Shown here: positions 18,221 through 26,524 of the stretch, piece by piece
Layout of the letters: each line of letters opens with the position of its first letter
Position numbering within the stretch: position 1 is the stretch's first letter
Origin: Amycolatopsis nalaikhensis
Lineage (GTDB): Bacteria > Actinomycetota > Actinomycetes > Mycobacteriales > Pseudonocardiaceae
DNA length: 64,000 nucleotides
Assembly: GCF_030264295.1 (NCBI RefSeq)
Contig: NZ_CP127173.1
Coordinates: 8,997,501-9,061,500 of the forward strand
Reading direction: 5' to 3'
Made by a program: the position numbers and the translations under genes
The notes under the pieces: generated by a model
Told to the model about the DNA's origin: nothing
Databases searched by the model: none
The model's input: the letters and a program-made list of their open reading frames with translations, nothing else

Positions 18221-18772
18221 ATGTCGAGGAAGTTCGCACTGGCCGGCGCCGTCGCGCTCGCCCTGACCCTGACCCTGACCCCGCTCGCCGCGGGGACCGC
18301 GTCGGCCGCCGTCGAGCAGGAAGCCGCCGTCACCACGGTCTACTACAGCACCGCCAGCGCCCCGACCTTCCGGTCGGTCATCAACGCCGGTGCCGCCAAC
18401 TGGAACCGCAGCGTGACCAACGTCAGACTGGTCGAGCGCAACTCCGGCGCCAGCCTACGCTACACCGAAGGCAACGACCCCCGCGGCTCCTACGCCCAGA
18501 CCAACGGGCACGGCAGCGGCACCATCTTCATCGACTACACCCAGGCCCGCCAGTACAACCCGACCCGCATCGCGGCCCACGAAACCGGCCACGCGCTCGG
18601 GCTGCCCGACCACTACTCCGGCCCGTGCTCGGAGCTGATGTCGGGCGGTGGCCCCGGCCCGTCGTGCACCAACGCCGTGCCGAACTCGGCCGAACGCAGC
18701 CGGGTGAACCAGCTGTGGGCCAACGGTTTGGCCGCCGCGACGTCCGCTGAACAGCGCGTCTACGGCTTCTGA
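18221..18772 (+). CDS. snapalysin-type secreted zinc metalloprotease (M7)
   Basis: A 183-residue exported protease. A Sec signal peptide (hydrophobic ALAGAVALALTLTLTPLAAG, with cleavage expected at ASA) is followed by a short propeptide and the catalytic domain. The zinc site is H120-E121-T-G-H124-A-L-G-L-P-D130, the HExxHxxGxxD pattern of snapalysin (small neutral protease of Streptomyces), in which Asp is the third ligand. The following CSELMSGG is the Met-turn. Two cysteines frame the C-terminal part (GPCSELM and SCTN). The usual divergent LysR activator is not present here. ATG 18221 has GAGGAG upstream; a strong hairpin follows the stop. Confidence 0.9.
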   Translation: MSRKFALAGAVALALTLTLTPLAAGTASAAVEQEAAVTTVYYSTASAPTFRSVINAGAANWNRSVTNVRLVERNSGASLRYTEGNDPRGSYAQTNGHGSGTIFIDYTQARQYNPTRIAAHETGHALGLPDHYSGPCSELMSGGGPGPSCTNAVPNSAERSRVNQLWANGLAAATSAEQRVYGF

Positions 18773-18783
18773 ACCCGCTGAGG

Positions 18784-18809
18784 TGGCCCGGGCTTTCGCG
18801 CCCGGGCCA
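18784..18809. terminator. bidirectional terminator hairpin
   Basis: A perfect 10-base stem (TGGCCCGGGC / GCCCGGGCCA) with a TTTCGC loop lies between the convergent stops of the snapalysin gene and mftD. The stem is symmetrical, so it could end transcripts from both sides. There is little U tract, as usual in high-GC actinomycetes. Confidence 0.75.
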
Positions 18810-18812
18810 TTC

Positions 18813-19997
18813 TCATGCCCGCTGCGACGCCGGTTCCCCGAGGGCCGCCGCGAACCCCGGCGGGACCAGGACGTCCTCCCGGCCGAGGTCGTGCACGCTG
18901 CGCTTTCCCAGCGCCAGCAACGTGGAGTCGATGCCGTTGCGCAGGACGTCGAGCACGTTCTCCACGCCCGCCTGCCCGCCCGCGGCCAGGCCCCAGAGGT
19001 AGGCGCGGCCGATCAGCACCGCTTTCGCGCCCAGGGCCAGCGCCTTGACGACGTCGCTGCCGCGGCGGATGCCGCCGTCCAGCAGGACTTCCACCTGCGA
19101 GCCGACCGCGTCCGCGATCGCCGGGAGGGCCCGGATCGTCGCCGGGGTGCCGTCGAGGTTGTTGCCGCCGTGGTTGGACACCGAGATCCCGCTGACCCCG
19201 GCGTCGACCGCGCGGCGGGCCTCGTCGACCCGGATGACGCCCTTGAGCAGGAACGGCCCGTCCCACTGCGCGCGCAGCCAGGCCACGTCGTCCCACGACG
19301 GCGGCGGCGTCTGCATCCACTGGCCGTACGCGCCGAAGAACGTCGGCGCCTCCTCCCCCGGCGCGACCATGTTCGGCACGCCCAGGTCGGGCAGCCGCCG
19401 CGTCTTCGCGTAGTCCAGCAGCCACCGCGGCCGGGTCAGGCCTTCCGGCGCGAACCGCAGGAGCTCACGGAAGGTGAGTTTTTCGGGGATGTGCGGGCTG
19501 CCCCAGTCGCGGCTGTGGGAGAACGACCAGTCGAGCGTCAGGATGATGCCGACCGCCCCGGCGGCGCGGGCGCGCTCGAGGCGCCGCAGGATGTCGTCGC
19601 GGGTGCCGGTCCAGTAGATCTGGAAGTAGGTGTTCGGGTTGGCCGCGACGACCTCTTCGATCGGCTTGCTGCCGAAGGAGCTCAGGCCGATCGACGTCCC
19701 GCGCGCGGCGGCGGCTCGGGCGACCGCGACTTCGCCCTCGGGGTGCACGGCCTGCACGCCGGTCGGCGAGATCAGCACCGGCAGCGCGACGTCGCGGCCG
19801 AGGACGTGCGTGGCCAGCTCGCGTTGGCCGTGGTGCCCGGCGGTGCGCGGGGCGAAGCGCAGCTCGTCGAACGCGCCGAGGTTGTCGGCCAGCGTCAGGC
19901 CCTTCTCGGAACCGGCGATCAGGGCGGAGTACACGGATCCGGGCAGCCGTTTCTTGGCGCGGCGCTGGGCCTCGGCGACGGATTCGAACCAGGTCAT
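18813..19997 (-). CDS. mftD: MftD, FMN-dependent pre-mycofactocin synthase
   Basis: A 394-residue FMN enzyme of the alpha-hydroxy-acid oxidase fold. In mycofactocin synthesis MftD oxidatively deaminates the Val-Tyr-derived lactam to the alpha-keto amide (pre-mycofactocin), the redox-active form. Visible motifs are LISPTGVQAVHPEGEVA, TYFQIYWTGTRD, GPFLLKGVIRVDEARR (FMN-binding Lys), SVSNHGGNNLDGTPATI (catalytic His/Arg region) and VLLDGGIRRGSDVVKALALGAKAVLIGR (FMN phosphate site). ATG 19997 overlaps the stop of mftF (ATGA). It is the last gene of the operon and ends at the terminator shared with snapalysin. Confidence 0.93.
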   Translation of the reverse strand: MTWFESVAEAQRRAKKRLPGSVYSALIAGSEKGLTLADNLGAFDELRFAPRTAGHHGQRELATHVLGRDVALPVLISPTGVQAVHPEGEVAVARAAAARGTSIGLSSFGSKPIEEVVAANPNTYFQIYWTGTRDDILRRLERARAAGAVGIILTLDWSFSHSRDWGSPHIPEKLTFRELLRFAPEGLTRPRWLLDYAKTRRLPDLGVPNMVAPGEEAPTFFGAYGQWMQTPPPSWDDVAWLRAQWDGPFLLKGVIRVDEARRAVDAGVSGISVSNHGGNNLDGTPATIRALPAIADAVGSQVEVLLDGGIRRGSDVVKALALGAKAVLIGRAYLWGLAAGGQAGVENVLDVLRNGIDSTLLALGKRSVHDLGREDVLVPPGFAAALGEPASQRA

Positions 19998-21397
19998 CGT
20001 TTTCCCTTCGGGTCTGTGCGCAGGAGGCGCCGGGCGAGAGCCGGGCGGACCGGCTCGAGGGTGCGGTGGGTCAGGCACCCGGCCCACACGCCGGCGCCGT
20101 AGGCGACGTCGTCGGCGATCGCGGCGGCGGTGTAGCGGACGGGATCCAGCTCCGGCCGCTGCTTCAGCCACGCGGCGAGGGGCGGGCCGAACAGCAGCGA
20201 CGCGGCGGCGGCACGCCATCCGCGTCGCAGCAGGAGCGCGGCGAGCACGGGCGCGGCGAACTGCGTGCCGTAGCGGCCGCAGCCGAGCCAGGTCTGGTGG
20301 ACGGCGGTGGCCATCGCGCGGACGACGCCGTCGGCAGGGATGTCGTCGGCGCGCAGTCGGCGGACCAAGTCGGCGACCGAGCCGCCGAACGCCAGCGCGG
20401 CGAGGCCCGGACGGCGCGCCAGCAGCGCGGCGACGGTCAGCGTCGGCCACGGGTGCAGCGCCAGGGGTGCCAGCAGCCCCGGGTGTCGCTGTGAGAGTGG
20501 TGCGGCGGACGTGCCGTACCGCGCTCGTCGCGTGAGAAGTCCTTGCCACGTCGAGGGTTCGTGGTGGTCGACGTGGACGTCAGGGGCGTAGCGGATCCGG
20601 TGGCCCGCCTTGTGCAGACGCCAGACGAGGTCGACGTCCTCGCCGAAGCGCAGCTCCGGGTCGAAGGCACCGACTTCGCGCACGGCGGCCGCTTTGACGA
20701 CGAGCGCGGCGGTCGGGACGTACGACACGCGGGTGCCGGGCGCGACCCGGGCGGGGCGGTCGCCGAGGTCGAGGCTGCTCGCCGCGCGGGTGTAGCGCCC
20801 CGCCGCCGTGTCCGGAGCCAGGGGCGTGACCCGGGGCGCGACCGCGGCCACCAGGGGGTCGGCGAAGTGTTCCGCGAGCCGGTCGGCCCAGTCGGGCGCC
20901 GGGACGCAGTCACTGTCCACAAAGGCCACGAGGTCGGTGGAGACGTGGTCGAGCGCGGTGTTCCGCGCGGGGCCGGGGCCGCCGTTGACGTCGCGGCGGA
21001 CGAGCTTCGCGCCGTGACGTGCCGCAACCTCGCTGACGGCGGCGGGGTCGGCCGAGCCGTCGTCGACGACGAGGACGGGGTGACGGCCGTCGAGCCCGCC
21101 CAGGCAGCGGTCGAGGAGTTCGGCCCGGTCGCGGACGGGGACGACCACGGTGAGGTCCGCGGGCGTGGCCGGTTCCGGTGGCACGGGGTGCGCGAGCCCG
21201 GCGTCGGTGAGCCGCCGGGCGAGCACGCCCGCGGCGGCCGAGGCGACCGGGCCGTCGGCGAGTTCGCGCCAGGCGGCCTGACCGGCTTCGGTCAGGCGCA
21301 GGACTCGGGCCGGGGAGCCGCCGAAGAGGAGTTCGGCGGTGAGCTGCTTGGTGTCCTGGTCCGGGGTGACGCGGAAGCCGCGCGGTAGGGGGGTCAC
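19994..21397 (-). CDS. mftF: MftF, mycofactocin glycosyltransferase
   Basis: A 467-residue GT2 glycosyltransferase that attaches the oligoglucose chain to pre-mycofactocin. An N-terminal ~75-residue PqqD-like stretch is followed by the GT-A domain. TVVVPVRDRAELLDRCL begins the nucleotide-sugar fold, with LVVDDGSADP, the DxD-type AFVDSDC, and FDPELRFGEDVDLVWRLHKAGHRI (ED acceptor motif). The C-terminal 150 residues contain amphipathic or membrane-associated helices. The GTG start at 21397 overlaps the stop of the upstream SDR gene (GTGA), and its own stop overlaps mftD. Confidence 0.92.
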   Translation of the reverse strand: MTPLPRGFRVTPDQDTKQLTAELLFGGSPARVLRLTEAGQAAWRELADGPVASAAAGVLARRLTDAGLAHPVPPEPATPADLTVVVPVRDRAELLDRCLGGLDGRHPVLVVDDGSADPAAVSEVAARHGAKLVRRDVNGGPGPARNTALDHVSTDLVAFVDSDCVPAPDWADRLAEHFADPLVAAVAPRVTPLAPDTAAGRYTRAASSLDLGDRPARVAPGTRVSYVPTAALVVKAAAVREVGAFDPELRFGEDVDLVWRLHKAGHRIRYAPDVHVDHHEPSTWQGLLTRRARYGTSAAPLSQRHPGLLAPLALHPWPTLTVAALLARRPGLAALAFGGSVADLVRRLRADDIPADGVVRAMATAVHQTWLGCGRYGTQFAAPVLAALLLRRGWRAAAASLLFGPPLAAWLKQRPELDPVRYTAAAIADDVAYGAGVWAGCLTHRTLEPVRPALARRLLRTDPKGKR

Positions 21398-22173
21398 AGG
21401 GCCAGGCCTCCGTCCACGGGGACGACGGCGCCGGTCATGGCGCCGCTGTCCGGGCTCGCCAGGAAGGCCAGCACGGCGGCGACTTCGTCGGGGCCGAGGA
21501 GGCGCTGGACGGGTTGCTGGGCGGCGAAGGCGGCCGCGTCGGGGAGGGCGTAGAGGCGGGCGCTTTCGGCGAGGATGGGGGTGTCGGTCGAGCCGGGGCT
21601 GACGGCGTTGGCGGTGACGCCGGAGCCGCCGAGTTCGGCCCCGAGGGCGCGGACGAGCCCGGCAACCCCGGCTTTGGCGGCACAGTAGGCGGCGAGCATG
21701 GGCAAGCCCCGAGTGGCGGCGGCCGAGGCGACGGCGAGGAACCGCCCATGGCGGGGCTGCGGGCGGCGCAGGAGGGCGGGGATCGCGGCGCGGGCGAGGG
21801 TGAGGACGCCGGTGAGGTTGACGTCGAGGACGGCTTTTTCCTGCTCCGGAGGGACTTCCCAGAGGGGCACGCCCCCGGCGATGACACCGGCGGCGGCGAT
21901 GGCGACGTCGAGGCCACCCCACCGGCGTTCGGCCTCGGTGACGGCGGCTTGCATCGCGGCGGGGTCCCGGACATCGGCGACGAAGGTGTCGACGTTGGGG
22001 AGCGCGCCGACGGCGGCGAGGTCGGCGGGGGTGGCCATGGGGTACGGGAGGGCCGGGTCATCGGCGGCGAGGTCGACGGCGAGGACGGAGCAGCCTTGCA
22101 GGGCGAGACGCCGGACGGTCGCGGCCCCGATCCCCCGGGCGGCGCCGGTGACGAGAGCGACGCGCGGGCTCAT
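21394..22173 (-). CDS. mycofactocin-coupled SDR oxidoreductase
   Basis: A 259-residue short-chain dehydrogenase encoded within the mycofactocin operon. It has the NAD motif VTGAARGIGAATVRRL, an insertion after the second strand (VDLAADDPALPYPMATPADLAAVG) characteristic of mycofactocin-associated SDRs, the serine of ASAAATRG, and the catalytic YCAAK. In this class NAD is held tightly and is thought to be reoxidised by mycofactocin instead of exchanging; the alcohol substrate is unknown. ATG 22173 has GAGGGTG upstream and suits the family better than ATG 22197. The stop overlaps mftF. Confidence 0.88.
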   Translation of the reverse strand: MSPRVALVTGAARGIGAATVRRLALQGCSVLAVDLAADDPALPYPMATPADLAAVGALPNVDTFVADVRDPAAMQAAVTEAERRWGGLDVAIAAAGVIAGGVPLWEVPPEQEKAVLDVNLTGVLTLARAAIPALLRRPQPRHGRFLAVASAAATRGLPMLAAYCAAKAGVAGLVRALGAELGGSGVTANAVSPGSTDTPILAESARLYALPDAAAFAAQQPVQRLLGPDEVAAVLAFLASPDSGAMTGAVVPVDGGLAL

Positions 22174-22330
22174 CGCGGCACCACCCTCGGGTGGCACGTG
22201 TGAACGGCTCGGATCCGCGGCACCACCGGCTGCCGGGCACGCGCCGGATCGGCCGTGGTCCTCGGCCCCGCCGGACCCCCGAGGCGCCGCGGCACCACCG
22301 GCCGCCGGGCGGGCGGCGACATCCTCTGGC

Positions 22331-23029
22331 TCATCGCGGCATCACCGCACCCGGCTCGCGGACCGGGCACCATCCGTCCACATGGGACACCAGCGCCGAG
22401 GTTAACTCAGCCAGCAGGTCCGCCCCCTCCTCGGCCGTCGCAGCACGAGGGTCGCCGAGCACCCCGGTCTCCGTCACCGCCCGGACCCCGCCCTCCCGCA
22501 ACACCGGCATCAACTCGCCGATCGACCGCCCGTCCCCCGCCACCGCGCGGTCCATCCGCACCGAACCCGGCCGCAGCACCAGCTGCAACGCCGTCTCCGG
22601 CCGACCGGCGTGCGGCTCGCCCTCCCAACGCGGCTGGAACACCGACACGTCCCGAGACTCCGCGCGCAACCGGGCGGCCGCGCGGCCCACCGGTCCCGCG
22701 TTGCCCCCGTGCGCCGACACGAACAACACGTGCTCGAACGTCTCCGTCGCTGAGCGGCCCAGCTCCACCAGCAGGAACTCCGTCGCCTCCTGGCCGATCG
22801 ACAACGTCCCCGCGAAGCCCGCGTGCTCACCACTCGACCCGTACGCCACCGCGGGCGCCACCAGCACGTCCGGCCGCACCTCGGCGAGCCGGTCGCACAA
22901 GCCCACCGCGATGTCGGTGTCCGTCGACAGCGGCAAGTGCGGGCCGTGCTGCTCGGTCGCCCCGATCGGCACCGCCAGGATCGCCGCCCGCCGAGCGACG
23001 TCCGGCCAGGAAAGGTCCGCGAGCCGCAC
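22331..23029 (-). CDS. mftE: MftE, mycofactocin creatininase-family peptidase
   Basis: A 232-residue creatininase-fold metallopeptidase. MftE cleaves the modified MftA precursor to release the C-terminal Val-Tyr-derived fragment. Metal ligands appear in ATEQHGPHLPLSTDTDIA (Glu, His, Asp) and VSAHGGNAGPV. The GTG start at 23029 lies three bases after the stop of mftC. It is followed by a 157-base gap (22174-22330) before the SDR start; this is the only real gap inside the operon and contains repeats of CGCGGCACCACC. Confidence 0.9.
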   Translation of the reverse strand: MRLADLSWPDVARRAAILAVPIGATEQHGPHLPLSTDTDIAVGLCDRLAEVRPDVLVAPAVAYGSSGEHAGFAGTLSIGQEATEFLLVELGRSATETFEHVLFVSAHGGNAGPVGRAAARLRAESRDVSVFQPRWEGEPHAGRPETALQLVLRPGSVRMDRAVAGDGRSIGELMPVLREGGVRAVTETGVLGDPRAATAEEGADLLAELTSALVSHVDGWCPVREPGAVMPR

Positions 23030-23031
23030 GG

Positions 23032-24201
23032 TCAGCGCCTGAACCCGGCGAGCGGGCTTTCGTCGCACGCGCGCTCCGGTGGGCGGCGCATCCCGATCGT
23101 CACCGGGACCGGCTCGCGCTTCCGATGGGAGTGGTCCAGCGACGGCTTCGGCACGCTCGTCACGCCCGCCAGCGCCAGTTCGCCGTGGCCGCGCACGCAC
23201 TCCGGGTCCGGGCCGTCCAGCGGCAGGCCGGTGAAGAACTTCGCCGCCATGCAGCCGCCGCGGCAGGCGTCGAACGCCGAGCACGACTCGCACGCCCCGC
23301 CGCTCTGCGGCGAACGCAACGACGTGAACAACTCCGACTCCCGCCACACCCTCGTGAACCCGCCCTCGGAACGGACGTTGCCCGCCAGGAACGTGTCGTG
23401 GATGGCGAACGGGCACGCGTAGACGTCACCCACCGGGTCGACGAGGCACACGACGCGGCCGGCGCCGCACAGGTTCAGCCCCGGCAGGTCGCCCTCGCCG
23501 TAGCCCGCCAGGTGGAAGAACGAGTCGCCGGTCAGCACGCCTTCGCCGTGCGCCACCAGCCAGTCGTACAGCGAACGCTGCTGCGCGGCGGTCGGGTGCA
23601 GCTCGTCCCACGTGTCCACGCCGCGGCCGGACGGGCGCAGCCGGGTGATCCGCAGCTGGGCGCCGTAGCGGTCGGCGATCGCCTTGAACTCGTCGAGCTG
23701 GGCGACGTTGTGGCGGGTCATCACCACCGAGATCTTGAAGTTCGCGAAACCCGCGTCCGCCAAATGCTCCATGGCGCGGATCGCCGTGGCGTACGAGCCG
23801 GGCCCGCGGACGTGGTCGTTGACCTCGGCCGTCGCTCCGTCCAAGGAGATCTGGACGTCGACGTAGTCACTCGCCGCGAGCCGCCGCGCCACCTCCGGCG
23901 TGATCTTCACGCCGTTCGTGGAGAACTTCACGCCCACGTGGTGCTCGGTCGCGTAATCGACCAGTTCCCAGAAGTCCGGGCGGACGGTCGGTTCGCCGCC
24001 GCCGATGTTGACGTAGAACACCTGCATGCGCTCGAACTCGTCGATCAGCGCCTTGCACTCCGCTGTGGACAGTTCGCGCGGGTCCCGCCGTCCGGACGAG
24101 GAAAGGCAGTGGACGCACGAGAGATTGCAGGCGTAGGTCAGTTCCCAGGTGAGGCAGATCGGGGCGTCGAGCCCGTACTGGAATTCGTCCACAAGGGACA
24201 T
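23032..24201 (-). CDS. mftC: MftC, mycofactocin radical SAM maturase
   Basis: A 389-residue radical SAM/SPASM enzyme. It decarboxylates the C-terminal Tyr of MftA and then links it to the penultimate Val. The SAM cluster motif CNLSCVHC is near residues 25-32, followed by the GGE motif in VNIGGGEPTVRPDF. SPASM cysteines for auxiliary clusters are in CGAGRVVCLVDPVGDVYACPF, then CESCSAFDACRGGC and EC. The start overlaps the end of mftB (24201). A C-terminal extension after the last cysteines is rich in basic residues. The gene sits in the conserved order mftA-B-C. Confidence 0.95.
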   Translation of the reverse strand: MSLVDEFQYGLDAPICLTWELTYACNLSCVHCLSSSGRRDPRELSTAECKALIDEFERMQVFYVNIGGGEPTVRPDFWELVDYATEHHVGVKFSTNGVKITPEVARRLAASDYVDVQISLDGATAEVNDHVRGPGSYATAIRAMEHLADAGFANFKISVVMTRHNVAQLDEFKAIADRYGAQLRITRLRPSGRGVDTWDELHPTAAQQRSLYDWLVAHGEGVLTGDSFFHLAGYGEGDLPGLNLCGAGRVVCLVDPVGDVYACPFAIHDTFLAGNVRSEGGFTRVWRESELFTSLRSPQSGGACESCSAFDACRGGCMAAKFFTGLPLDGPDPECVRGHGELALAGVTSVPKPSLDHSHRKREPVPVTIGMRRPPERACDESPLAGFRR

Positions 24202-24494
24202 CAGGCACTCCTCGGCTGGATCATCCGCGACGCCGCCAGCGCGGCCAGCGCGGCGCGGTAGCGCGGCAGCTCGGGCGGGCCGACGCCGGCGCCGTCGCAG
24301 GCCGCGCGGGCGCTCGGGTGGTCGGCCAGCGACCGGACGACGGTCAGCAGGGCCGGGCTCTTCAGGAACGACAGGCGGCGGGTGCCGAAGTGGTACAGCA
24401 GCGCCCCGAACCGCTCGGGCCGGATGGCGACCCGTTCGTCCAGGCGCCAGGCGGCGTCCAGGTCGAACGGGCCGGCCGCGGCGTCAGTAGACAC
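24201..24494 (-). CDS. mftB: MftB, mycofactocin precursor chaperone (RRE)
   Basis: A 97-residue PqqD-like RiPP recognition element. It binds the MftA leader and presents it to MftC. Typical features are WRLDERVAIRPERFGALLYHFGTRRLSFLKSPALLTVV and a helical C-terminus. The GTG start (24494) lies inside the last codons of mftA and the stop touches the mftC start, so the three are translationally coupled. Confidence 0.93.
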   Translation of the reverse strand: MSTDAAAGPFDLDAAWRLDERVAIRPERFGALLYHFGTRRLSFLKSPALLTVVRSLADHPSARAACDGAGVGPPELPRYRAALAALAASRMIQPRSA

Positions 24495-24591
24495 CGCACA
24501 TCCCGTCGATGGAGACCTCCTCGACCAGCAGGTCTTCGGCCACCACGGTGTCCTCGGCGGGGGTGGGCTGCTCGGCGGGCTTCTCGGTCAT
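24484..24591 (-). CDS. mftA: MftA, mycofactocin precursor peptide
   Basis: A 35-residue precursor. An acidic leader (with VVAEDLLVEEVSIDG) ends in the invariant core IDGMCGVY; the last Val-Tyr becomes the cofactor. ATG 24591 is preceded by GGAGTCACG. It is the first gene of the operon and overlaps mftB. It is divergent from mftR across a control region with an inverted repeat. Confidence 0.96.
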   Translation of the reverse strand: MTEKPAEQPTPAEDTVVAEDLLVEEVSIDGMCGVY

Positions 24592-24624
24592 CGTGACTCC
24601 TTCGGCACTGAGACAGTTTCGGCA

Positions 24625-24660
24625 CGCTGTGACGAATATGGGGAGAGTAATGTCACGGCG
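24625..24660. promoter_or_regulatory. inverted repeat between mftA and mftR, candidate MftR operator
   Basis: CGCTGTGAC (24625-24633) and GTCACGGCG (24652-24660) are inverted repeats matching at eight of nine positions, with an 18-base spacer. They lie in the short divergent gap and could place one repressor dimer on each arm. The mftR start candidate at 24650 falls inside the repeat, which favours the later mftR start at 24698. Confidence 0.5.
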
Positions 24661-24697
24661 TGTCGGAAACAACCCCGGGAACGGAACGGCCACTCGG

Positions 24698-25336
24698 ATG
24701 ACCCAACGCACCACCGGCGCCGGCCGCCGCGGCCGTCCCCCGGGCACCAGCGCCCGCGAGCTGGAGGTCATCGCGCTGCGGCTGTTCACCGAGCGGGGCT
24801 TCCACGAGACGACGGTCGACGACATCGCCGCCGCCGCGGGGGTCAGCCGCCGGACGTTCTTCCGGTACTACGAAGCCAAGTCCGACGTGCTGTGGAACGA
24901 GTTCGACCACGAGGTCGAGACGATCACCGAGCTGCTCGCGGCGGCGCCGGACGCACTCCCGGTGATGGACGCGGTCCGCGAAGCGGTGCTCGCGGCGAAC
25001 CACTACCGCGCCGAGGACGTCCCGGAGCTGCGGATGCGGATGAGCCTGGTCAGCTCGGTCCCGGAGCTGGCCGCGAGCGCGGCGCGGCACTACGACGCGT
25101 GGGAGCGCGCGGTGAGCGCGTACGTCGGGCGCCGGACGGGCCAGCCGGCGGACTCGCTGTACCCGCTGACGGTGGGCCGCGCGGTGCTGGCGGCCTGCCG
25201 CGCGGGCTACGAGCGTTGGTCGGCCCGCGCGGACGCGGACCTCACCGTCTACCTGGACGCGGCCTTGCGGGCGTTGGCCGCCGGCTTCGCGGACCCGGTG
25301 CTGACCGCCGAACCCCAGCCCGTCGCCGGGGACTGA
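24698..25336 (+). CDS. mftR: MftR, TetR-family regulator of the mycofactocin operon
   Basis: A 212-residue TetR regulator from ATG 24698. Its HTH reads LEVIALRLFTERGFHETTVDDIAAAAGVSRRTFFRYYEAKSDVLW-like (about residues 20-65); the FFRYYEAKS signature is typical of MftR. In mycobacteria MftR represses the mft operon and is relieved by long-chain acyl-CoA. An in-frame ATG at 24650 with a GGGGAG site is an alternative start, but it lies within the putative operator. The gene is divergent from mftA, as in other mycofactocin loci. Confidence 0.9.
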   Translation: MTQRTTGAGRRGRPPGTSARELEVIALRLFTERGFHETTVDDIAAAAGVSRRTFFRYYEAKSDVLWNEFDHEVETITELLAAAPDALPVMDAVREAVLAANHYRAEDVPELRMRMSLVSSVPELAASAARHYDAWERAVSAYVGRRTGQPADSLYPLTVGRAVLAACRAGYERWSARADADLTVYLDAALRALAAGFADPVLTAEPQPVAGD

Positions 25337-25416
25337 CGCGGCCGCGGTTCCCTGACGGGGTCGGGATCGGTGATCATCCCGATGTCGCGCGCATCCGGGG
25401 TCAATACGGTCGAACC

Positions 25417-26523
25417 ATGCGAAAAGCCCTCCTCGCCGGGGTCACCGGCGCCCTCTTCCTGACCACGGTCTCCGCCGCCGCGGCCGCGCCGCCGCTGCGG
25501 CTGCCCGCACCGACCGGGCCGTATCCGGTCGGCAGCACCGAACTGCACCTCGTCGACCACGGCCGCCCGGACCCGTGGGTCGCGGGGACGACGCGGGAGC
25601 TGATGGTGACCGTCCGGTACCCGGCGCGGCCCGGCGGCGGCCCGAAAGCGCCGTACATCCCGGAAAACGCGGCGAAAGTCGTCGCCGAAGACGACGCGGC
25701 GCAGCTGCGCGTCCCCGCCGGCCGGCTCGGCTACACCTTCCCCACGCACGCCCGCACCGGCGCTCCCGCCGCCGGCGGGCCGCGGCCGGTCGTGCTCTAC
25801 TCCCCCAGCGCGAAGTACCCCCGTTCGGTCGGGACCGCGCTCCTGGAGCAGCTGGCGAGCGAGGGGTACGTGACGGTGGCGATCGACCACACCCACGAGC
25901 CCGCCGCGGTGGAGTTCCCCGGCGGCCGGGTGAAACGCCGGGTGCTGCCCTCGGGCCCGGACGCGGGCAAGCGGCTGATCGCCACGCGGGTGGCCGACAC
26001 CCGGTTCGTCCTCGACGCGCTGGAAACCCTGGCCCGGGGCGGAAAACCCGACGCGGAGCAGCGCGCGCTCCCCGCCGGGCTCGTCCCGGACGTCTCGCGG
26101 ATCGGCATGTTCGGCCACTCCGGCGGCGGGTTCACCACCGGCGAGACGATGGTCGTGGACGGCCGCGTCGACGCGGGCGCCGACCTCGACGGCAGCATGG
26201 CGTACTCCCTGTCGAACCGCGACTTCGGCCGCGCCGCCACCGAAGGCCTCGACCGGCCGTTCCTGCTGATGAGCGCGGGCGACCACAGCGCGGCCTCCGA
26301 CGTCTCGTGGCAGGAATTCCTGAGCCACCAGCGCGGGCCCGTCCGCGAGCACTACCTGCCCGACGGCGAGCACTTCAGCTACACGGACTACCAGGTGCTC
26401 CTGCCGCGGCTCGGCCTCGACCCGGCGTCGATCGCCCCGTTCATCGGGACGATCGAGCCGGGCCGGAGCCTCGACACCCAGCGCGCGTGCCTGAGCGCGT
26501 TCTTTTCCGAGTACGTCAGGTGA
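25417..26523 (+). CDS. secreted alpha/beta hydrolase (PAF acetylhydrolase-like)
   Basis: A 368-residue exported hydrolase. A signal peptide (KALLAGVTGALFLTTVSAAAAA) leads into an alpha/beta-hydrolase resembling bacterial relatives of plasma platelet-activating-factor acetylhydrolase: the nucleophile elbow is GMFGHSGGGFTTG, the oxyanion region PVVLYSPSAKYPRS, an acidic residue follows in LLMSAGDHSAAS, and the final His is in GEHFSYTDY. It probably cleaves lipid or polyester esters outside the cell; the substrate is not known. ATG 25417 is used. It is convergent with phoD, one base apart. Confidence 0.85.
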   Translation: MRKALLAGVTGALFLTTVSAAAAAPPLRLPAPTGPYPVGSTELHLVDHGRPDPWVAGTTRELMVTVRYPARPGGGPKAPYIPENAAKVVAEDDAAQLRVPAGRLGYTFPTHARTGAPAAGGPRPVVLYSPSAKYPRSVGTALLEQLASEGYVTVAIDHTHEPAAVEFPGGRVKRRVLPSGPDAGKRLIATRVADTRFVLDALETLARGGKPDAEQRALPAGLVPDVSRIGMFGHSGGGFTTGETMVVDGRVDAGADLDGSMAYSLSNRDFGRAATEGLDRPFLLMSAGDHSAASDVSWQEFLSHQRGPVREHYLPDGEHFSYTDYQVLLPRLGLDPASIAPFIGTIEPGRSLDTQRACLSAFFSEYVR

Positions 26524-26524
26524 G

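Noticed and set aside
22255..24261. 668-codon plus-strand frame across mftE and mftC
   Set aside because: Antisense shadow; both mycofactocin genes on the minus strand have unambiguous motifs.
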